From: Planotetraspora phitsanulokensis
Lineage (GTDB): Bacteria; Actinomycetota; Actinomycetes; Streptosporangiales; Streptosporangiaceae
Direction: 5' to 3'
Assembly: GCF_016863295.1 (NCBI RefSeq)
Contig: NZ_BOOP01000004.1
Span: forward strand, 417,101-481,100
DNA: 64,000 nt
Shown here: piece by piece, positions 60,389 through 64,000 of the stretch
How positions within the stretch are numbered: position 1 is the stretch's first letter
How the letters are laid out: each line of letters starts with the position of its first letter
Notes under the pieces: generated by a model
Databases searched by the model: none
Told to the model about the DNA's origin: nothing
The model's input: only the letters and a program-made list of their open reading frames with translations
Program-made: the position numbers and the translations under genes

Positions 60389-61354
60389 ATGAGCAGTCAC
60401 CCCCTCGCGAACCTCCTCGCCCGGGCCGTCGAACGTAACCGAGTCCCCGACCTGCACGCCGTCGTCGCCCTCCATCACGGACAGGTGGTCCTCGAGCACT
60501 ACGGCGAAGGCGCGGACTTCAAACTGGGCGAGCCCCTCGGCCACGTGCGCTTCACACCGGACACGCTCCACGACATCCGCTCGGTCACCAAAAGCGTCGT
60601 CGGCCTTCTGTACGGCATCGCTCTCGCCGACGGCCGGGTGCCGGAACCGCACGAGCCGCTGCTGCGCCACTTCGCCGAGTATCAGGACCTCGCGGAGGAC
60701 CCCCGGCTCGCCGCGTTGACGGTCGAGCACGCGCTCACGATGACGCTCGGGCTGGAGTGGGACGAGAACGTCCCGTACACGAGTGCGGCCAACAGCGAGA
60801 TCGCGATGGAGCTCGCCCCCGACCGCTGTCGCTACGTCCTGAGCCGGCGGATCATGGACGAGCCCGGAACCCGATGGTCCTACTGCGGCGGCGCCTCGGC
60901 GCTTGCGGCGCGGCTCATCGAGAAGGGCACCGGACTGGCACTGGAGGACTACGCGCGCACCAGGCTCTTCGAGCCGCTCGGGATCACGCGCTGGGAGTGG
61001 TCGACCGGCACGGACGGGGTGGCTCTGGCCGCCTCCGGGCTGCGGCTGCCCCCTCATGGCCTCCTGGCGATCGGGCGGCTCGTACTCGAAGGGGGTCGCG
61101 ACATCGTGCCCGCGTCCTGGCTGGCCACGGTGCTGCGCCCGCACGTGCGGATCGACGAGGGCTTCCACTACGGCTACCAGTGGTACGTGGGCGACACGTG
61201 GATCGCCGGGTTCGGCAACGGCGGCCAGCGGATCCACGTGTCACCGGCCCTGGACATCGTCGTCGCCGTCACGGCCGGACAGTACGACAGGCCGGATCAG
61301 CCGACCGCCTCGGTCGTGCTCGACGAGGTGATCCTGCCGGCGCTGACCCAGTGA
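60389..61354 (+). CDS. Beta-lactamase-family serine hydrolase (class C/PBP4*-like)
   Basis: 321 residues, ATG after AGAGGA. The SxxK motif is SVTK (DIRSVTKSVVGLLYG, Ser about 66), the second-site tyrosine is in SYCGGASAL, and GNGGQRIH stands where HxG/KTG is expected. There is no signal peptide, so it is probably a cytoplasmic esterase or peptidase rather than a beta-lactamase. It is divergent from the desaturase gene and may share its operator. Confidence 0.88.
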   Translation: MSSHPLANLLARAVERNRVPDLHAVVALHHGQVVLEHYGEGADFKLGEPLGHVRFTPDTLHDIRSVTKSVVGLLYGIALADGRVPEPHEPLLRHFAEYQDLAEDPRLAALTVEHALTMTLGLEWDENVPYTSAANSEIAMELAPDRCRYVLSRRIMDEPGTRWSYCGGASALAARLIEKGTGLALEDYARTRLFEPLGITRWEWSTGTDGVALAASGLRLPPHGLLAIGRLVLEGGRDIVPASWLATVLRPHVRIDEGFHYGYQWYVGDTWIAGFGNGGQRIHVSPALDIVVAVTAGQYDRPDQPTASVVLDEVILPALTQ

Positions 61355-61472
61355 GAGTCCTCGGAGCGGCGCCCTGACAGAACGGCCTTCGCAGCTCCTT
61401 GAACGATGATCGTCGGCCGTACGGCGAGACCGCGCGGCCCGCGCCGGACGGCGTCTGTGGTACACACCGTTC

Positions 61473-61862
61473 ATGAGTTCACCCGCTGCCCAGCGTCTGG
61501 GCGTCGTGCCGTCCGTGTTCGCCGTCCAGCACCTGCCGCAGGCCACGTTCCCCGAAGACGACGACTGGATCGCGCTCGTCCGCGCCCCTGAGGGTCTCAC
61601 CGTCGTACGCGAGACCTGGCCGACGGGCTCCGGCGATAGGTGGATCGGCCTGTACGGAGAGGCGCAGGGGCTGAACGTCTCGGGCACGCTGGCGGCGGTC
61701 GTGGGGCCGCTGGCCGACGCGGCGATCACCGTGTTCGTCGCCTCGACGTTCCACGCCGACCTGGTCCTGGTGCCCGAGCCGCGGATCGAGGAGGCCGTCG
61801 CCGTGCTGGAGCAGGCGGGCCATCGAGTGGACACCAAACATCTGCGACGGGCCGACGTCTGA
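61473..61862 (+). CDS. Small ACT-domain protein
   Basis: 129 residues. The pattern (FAVQHLP, DDDWIALVRAPEGLTVVRE, then LNVSGTLAAVVGPLADAAITVFVASTFHADLVLVPEPRIEEAVAVLEQAGH) matches short actinobacterial ACT-domain proteins, with two ACT-like beta-alpha-beta units that bind amino acids. No catalytic domain is attached, so a regulatory or sensing role is expected. The start at 61473 lacks a ribosome site; TACACC about 10 nt upstream could be a -10 of a leaderless message. Confidence 0.75.
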   Translation: MSSPAAQRLGVVPSVFAVQHLPQATFPEDDDWIALVRAPEGLTVVRETWPTGSGDRWIGLYGEAQGLNVSGTLAAVVGPLADAAITVFVASTFHADLVLVPEPRIEEAVAVLEQAGHRVDTKHLRRADV

Positions 61863-61917
61863 CGGCTCCCCCGAATATTCGGTCGCTCACTCGGCGGCGG
61901 CCGTTCACACTGGCGGG

Positions 61918-63162
61918 ATGGGACGGACAGTCAGCGCCTGGGTGACCGCGGGCGAGGAGTGGCTCGGCGTCCTCGGGCCGTTCCCGGTGAGCGTCCCCTG
62001 GTGGTCGCAGGTCGAGTCGGTCGTCGCGCACATGCGTCAGGTGCTGGACGTACCGGTCCTGGTGCTGAGGTTGCTGCACGTCGACGGCGGAGAAGGCGGC
62101 CGCGACGGTCACGTGACGTATCATGTCGAAGCGATGGAACGACCCGCGCCGGGGCTGCTGACCCCGTCGCCCGTCGATCACGCCGTACTCACGAGGCCGG
62201 AGGATCTGCGTTCTCCATGGGCCGTGATCGAGGGGGTCCGGGAGTTCCTCGGCTGGGCCTCGGACGCGCTGGGCGCGGCGGGACGGCCGGTCACGGGGCC
62301 GGTCGAGCAGCACAAGACGTGGAATCTGGCCGGGCTGTTCCGCCTGCCGACCGCGCAGGGCCCGGTCTGGCTGAAGACCACACCGCACTTCGCCGCGGAC
62401 GAGGCCGACGTGATCGCCGCCTTCGCCCGCGTGGATCCAGGGCTGGTCCCGGCCGTCATAGCCGCCGGCGAGCGGCGGGTCCTGCTGGAACACCTGCCGG
62501 GCGAGGACTGCTGGCAGGCCTCCCCCGAGAAGATCATCAGCGTGGTGGACCGTCTCGTCGCCGCACAGGCCGCGCTGGCCGATCCGACGGCCGATCCGGC
62601 GGACGATCCGGCGGACGATCCGGCGGACGGGCTCCCTGCCGGGTTGCGTGACCGGCGCACGCGCGTCATCGCCGAACTGGTCCGCGAACTCCTCGACGGC
62701 GAGGTCGGCCGTGAACTGACCGCTGAAGAGTTGCGCACCGCGCGTGGTCTGGTCGAGCGGTGGCCGCTGCTGGACGAGTGCGGCCTGCCCGACACGATCG
62801 TGCACGGCGACTTCCACCCGGGCAACTGGCGCAGCGACGGCGGCCCGCCGGTCGTCATGGACTTCGCCGACGCGCATCTTGGCAACCCGGTGCTGGACGG
62901 CCTGCGGGTCCTCGACTTCCTGCCCGCGGAGAAGCAGCGCGTGGCGACCCGCGCATGGATCGACGCCTGGGCCTTCCGGGTCCCCGGCTGCGATCCCGCC
63001 CGCGCGCTGGCCGTCGGCGAACCGCTGGCCTACCTGACGTACGCGGTGCGCTATCAGGAGTTCCTGGACAGTATCGAACCCTCCGAGAGGATCTACCACC
63101 TCCGCGATCCCGCCACGGTCATCCGTGAGGCCCTTCGCTGCGCACCCGGAGAGATCAGCTGA
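61918..63162 (+). CDS. APH-fold phosphotransferase family protein
   Basis: 414 residues. An unusual N-terminal part of about 120 residues precedes the kinase-like domain, which shows QHKTWNLAGLFRL, a lysine in VWLKTTPHF, the Brenner motif IVHGDFHPGNWR and VVMDFADAHLGNP. This is the aminoglycoside/choline kinase type fold; the substrate is unknown. A run of DPAD tetrapeptides (about residues 222-237), from a 12-bp repeat, forms an acidic linker in the C-lobe. It follows the ACT-domain gene by 55 bp. Confidence 0.85.
   Translation: MGRTVSAWVTAGEEWLGVLGPFPVSVPWWSQVESVVAHMRQVLDVPVLVLRLLHVDGGEGGRDGHVTYHVEAMERPAPGLLTPSPVDHAVLTRPEDLRSPWAVIEGVREFLGWASDALGAAGRPVTGPVEQHKTWNLAGLFRLPTAQGPVWLKTTPHFAADEADVIAAFARVDPGLVPAVIAAGERRVLLEHLPGEDCWQASPEKIISVVDRLVAAQAALADPTADPADDPADDPADGLPAGLRDRRTRVIAELVRELLDGEVGRELTAEELRTARGLVERWPLLDECGLPDTIVHGDFHPGNWRSDGGPPVVMDFADAHLGNPVLDGLRVLDFLPAEKQRVATRAWIDAWAFRVPGCDPARALAVGEPLAYLTYAVRYQEFLDSIEPSERIYHLRDPATVIREALRCAPGEIS
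62581..62628 (+). repeat. 12-bp tandem repeat, four units, inside the phosphotransferase gene
   Basis: GATCCGGCGGAC is repeated three times exactly after one variant unit; it encodes DPTA followed by DPAD repeats and keeps frame. Confidence 0.9.
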
Positions 63163-63364
63163 CCGGCCCCGCAGAAGAAAGAGCGTCCGGCAGTGGATCA
63201 GATGACAACGGTGCCGACCGTTGACAACAGTGCCGACCGTGCCGCACGAGCTCTTCGGGCGTACGCGGCGAGGTCGAGCAGTTACACGGGTGGGCCACCC
63301 TTGCTGCACCCCGTCCGGTGCCTCAGGCGGCGGCTCGGTCTGTACATCGCTCATAGCGAACGTA

Positions 63365-63380
63365 TAGAAATTCTGTTCGA
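63365..63380. promoter_or_regulatory. LexA-box-like site upstream of the DUF222 gene
   Basis: TAGAAATTCTGTTCGA matches 10 of 12 conserved positions of the actinobacterial SOS box TCGAAC-N4-GTTCGA, with a perfect right half. It lies in a short AT-richer stretch 72 bp before the first possible start of the DUF222 gene. Confidence 0.4.
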
Positions 63381-63436
63381 AATCTGTAGCGGCTCGATTA
63401 CGGAGTGTGAGATTATTCGTACAGGATTTCGATTCG

Positions 63437-64000
63437 ATGGGGCGGGAGGTGGAGGGCGTGGCCGATCCGTGTGGGCGACGTTCTTCACGTTCCGTGCCCG
63501 ATTCGGGAGTCGAGGAGATGCCGTGTGGTCCGGCGTGGTGGGCGGAGGTGACGGCCCGGGCTCAGGCATGGTCGTCCGATGGCAGTTCGGCGTTGAGTCG
63601 CCCGCCGGTGGAAGACCTGTGGCCGGAAACGGCGGCAGCGCGTCGCACTGAGCCTGCACCACATCGCGTCGAGCGGGCGTCGGATCCGCACCCGGATGCA
63701 AGGCAGTCAGGAGTCAGGCGGCCGGGTCCTCTAGTCACCGGCCCGCAGCGGGCCGGTTCGGGCGTTCCGGGGCCGGGCGGTGCCGGGCCGGGTGGTACCG
63801 GGTCGACTGATGGTGGGCGGGCGGTTCCGGGGGCGGGTTCTTCGAGCCCGGTCGATGATGCGGGACCGAAGTCTTCCGATTCCGACGCTGGGGGGTCGGC
63901 GTCGTCGTGTGTGGATGGATCGGCTGCGCTGGTTGCCGCGATCGGGGAGATGGCCGGGCTGCTTGCGTCGGCGCCGTTGCCGGATTCGGCCAGCGTGTGT
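63437..64000 (+). CDS. DUF222 (13E12-type) HNH endonuclease family protein, 3' end beyond window
   Basis: The frame is open to the last base. The start is the ATG at 63437 or the GTG at 63458 (GGAGGT 7 nt upstream). A Pro/Gly/Ser-rich, low-complexity segment of about 140 residues ends in ALVAAIGEMAGLLASAPLPDSASV, the typical opening of the DUF222 domain in REP13E12 proteins, which carry an HNH nuclease motif at the C-terminus. That motif is outside the window, so nuclease function is inferred. The long variable N-terminus is unusual. Codon use (more GGT, TCG, GTT) differs from the neighbours, as in mobile-like families. Bases 63163-63436 hold no other gene. Confidence 0.65.
   Translation, partial: MGREVEGVADPCGRRSSRSVPDSGVEEMPCGPAWWAEVTARAQAWSSDGSSALSRPPVEDLWPETAAARRTEPAPHRVERASDPHPDARQSGVRRPGPLVTGPQRAGSGVPGPGGAGPGGTGSTDGGRAVPGAGSSSPVDDAGPKSSDSDAGGSASSCVDGSAALVAAIGEMAGLLASAPLPDSASVC

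Noticed and set aside
59222..61237. 671-codon frame for the desaturase
   Set aside because: The extra N-terminal part crosses the 24-bp palindrome and lies antisense to the serine hydrolase; the real start at 60166 has GGAGG.
63355..63379. GAAC-N13-GTTC as an SOS box
   Set aside because: The spacer is too long for LexA (N4). The overlapping 63365-63380 site fits better and is the one reported.
63193..63651. 152-codon plus-strand frame before the DUF222 gene
   Set aside because: It overlaps the DUF222 frame, has low-complexity Gly/Arg content and no family match.
1..64000. CRISPR arrays, tRNA/rRNA genes, transposases, riboswitches
   Set aside because: No regularly spaced repeats of CRISPR size, no cloverleaf or CCA-type ends, no transposase motifs and no conserved riboswitch cores were recognised by reading; a covariance-model scan was not possible here.

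Overview
The window is high-GC actinobacterial DNA. Signs of this are strong G/C codon bias, many GTG starts, 4-nt ATGA/GTGA overlaps, Tat and lipoprotein signals, sugar ABC transporters without a linked ATPase, and several leaderless-looking promoters. The gene mix (GH31/GH36/GH97 loci, NarL-type kinases, acyl-ACP desaturase, DUF222/HNH protein) suggests a filamentous actinomycete such as a member of the Streptosporangiales, but the genus cannot be fixed from the sequence alone. No rRNA, tRNA, CRISPR array or intact insertion sequence was seen. The first gene runs off the left edge and the last off the right edge.

Layout. 1-4.8 kb: two Tat-exported FAD oxidoreductases of the spermidine-dehydrogenase type flank a TetR regulator. 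4.9-8.3 kb: a membrane protein and a NarL-type two-component pair. 8.4-14.05 kb: a DeoR-controlled glycoside locus (GH31 enzyme divergent from deoR-permease-permease-binding protein). 14.1-16.75 kb: a mutarotase-like protein and a short-chain dehydrogenase divergent from an AraC regulator. 16.8-24.6 kb: a second glycoside operon (GH97, binding lipoprotein, two permeases, GH36 alpha-galactosidase). Together these look like an alpha-galactoside or related oligosaccharide uptake and degradation region.

24.9-27.05 kb is a low-GC accessory island: a decayed YczE-type membrane protein gene and two tandem copies of an unfamiliar secreted Cys/Gly/His/Gln/Asn-rich small protein. Each copy has the same upstream block and ends at a strong hairpin. 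It is followed by a membrane-anchored KAP-like P-loop NTPase (27.1-29.4 kb), then an operon of CoA ligase, phosphotriesterase-like lactonase and MFS transporter (29.5-33.7 kb).

33.9-40.25 kb is the most striking block: four tightly coupled genes for a HerA-type ATPase, SbcD/Mre11, SbcC/Rad50 and a NurA-type nuclease. This is a complete DNA-end-resection set in the form best known from archaea. After it come a carbohydrate esterase, a two-domain amidase whose second half lacks the usual catalytic lysine, a TetR regulator with a near-perfect 47-bp operator, an SDR and an unknown protein (40.5-48.0 kb).

48.26-56.07 kb is one operon of an NCS1 permease, a HyuA-like ATPase, three tandem DUF917 proteins and a PucR regulator, probably for uptake and use of a cyclic-amide or nucleobase-like compound. 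The right end (56.1-64 kb) holds a kinase-fold protein, an AlkZ-like winged-helix protein, a frameshifted P-loop kinase gene, a telomere-like G-rich repeat, an acyl-ACP desaturase behind a perfect 24-bp palindrome, a serine hydrolase, an ACT-domain protein, an APH-fold phosphotransferase, and the start of a DUF222/HNH gene with a possible LexA box upstream.
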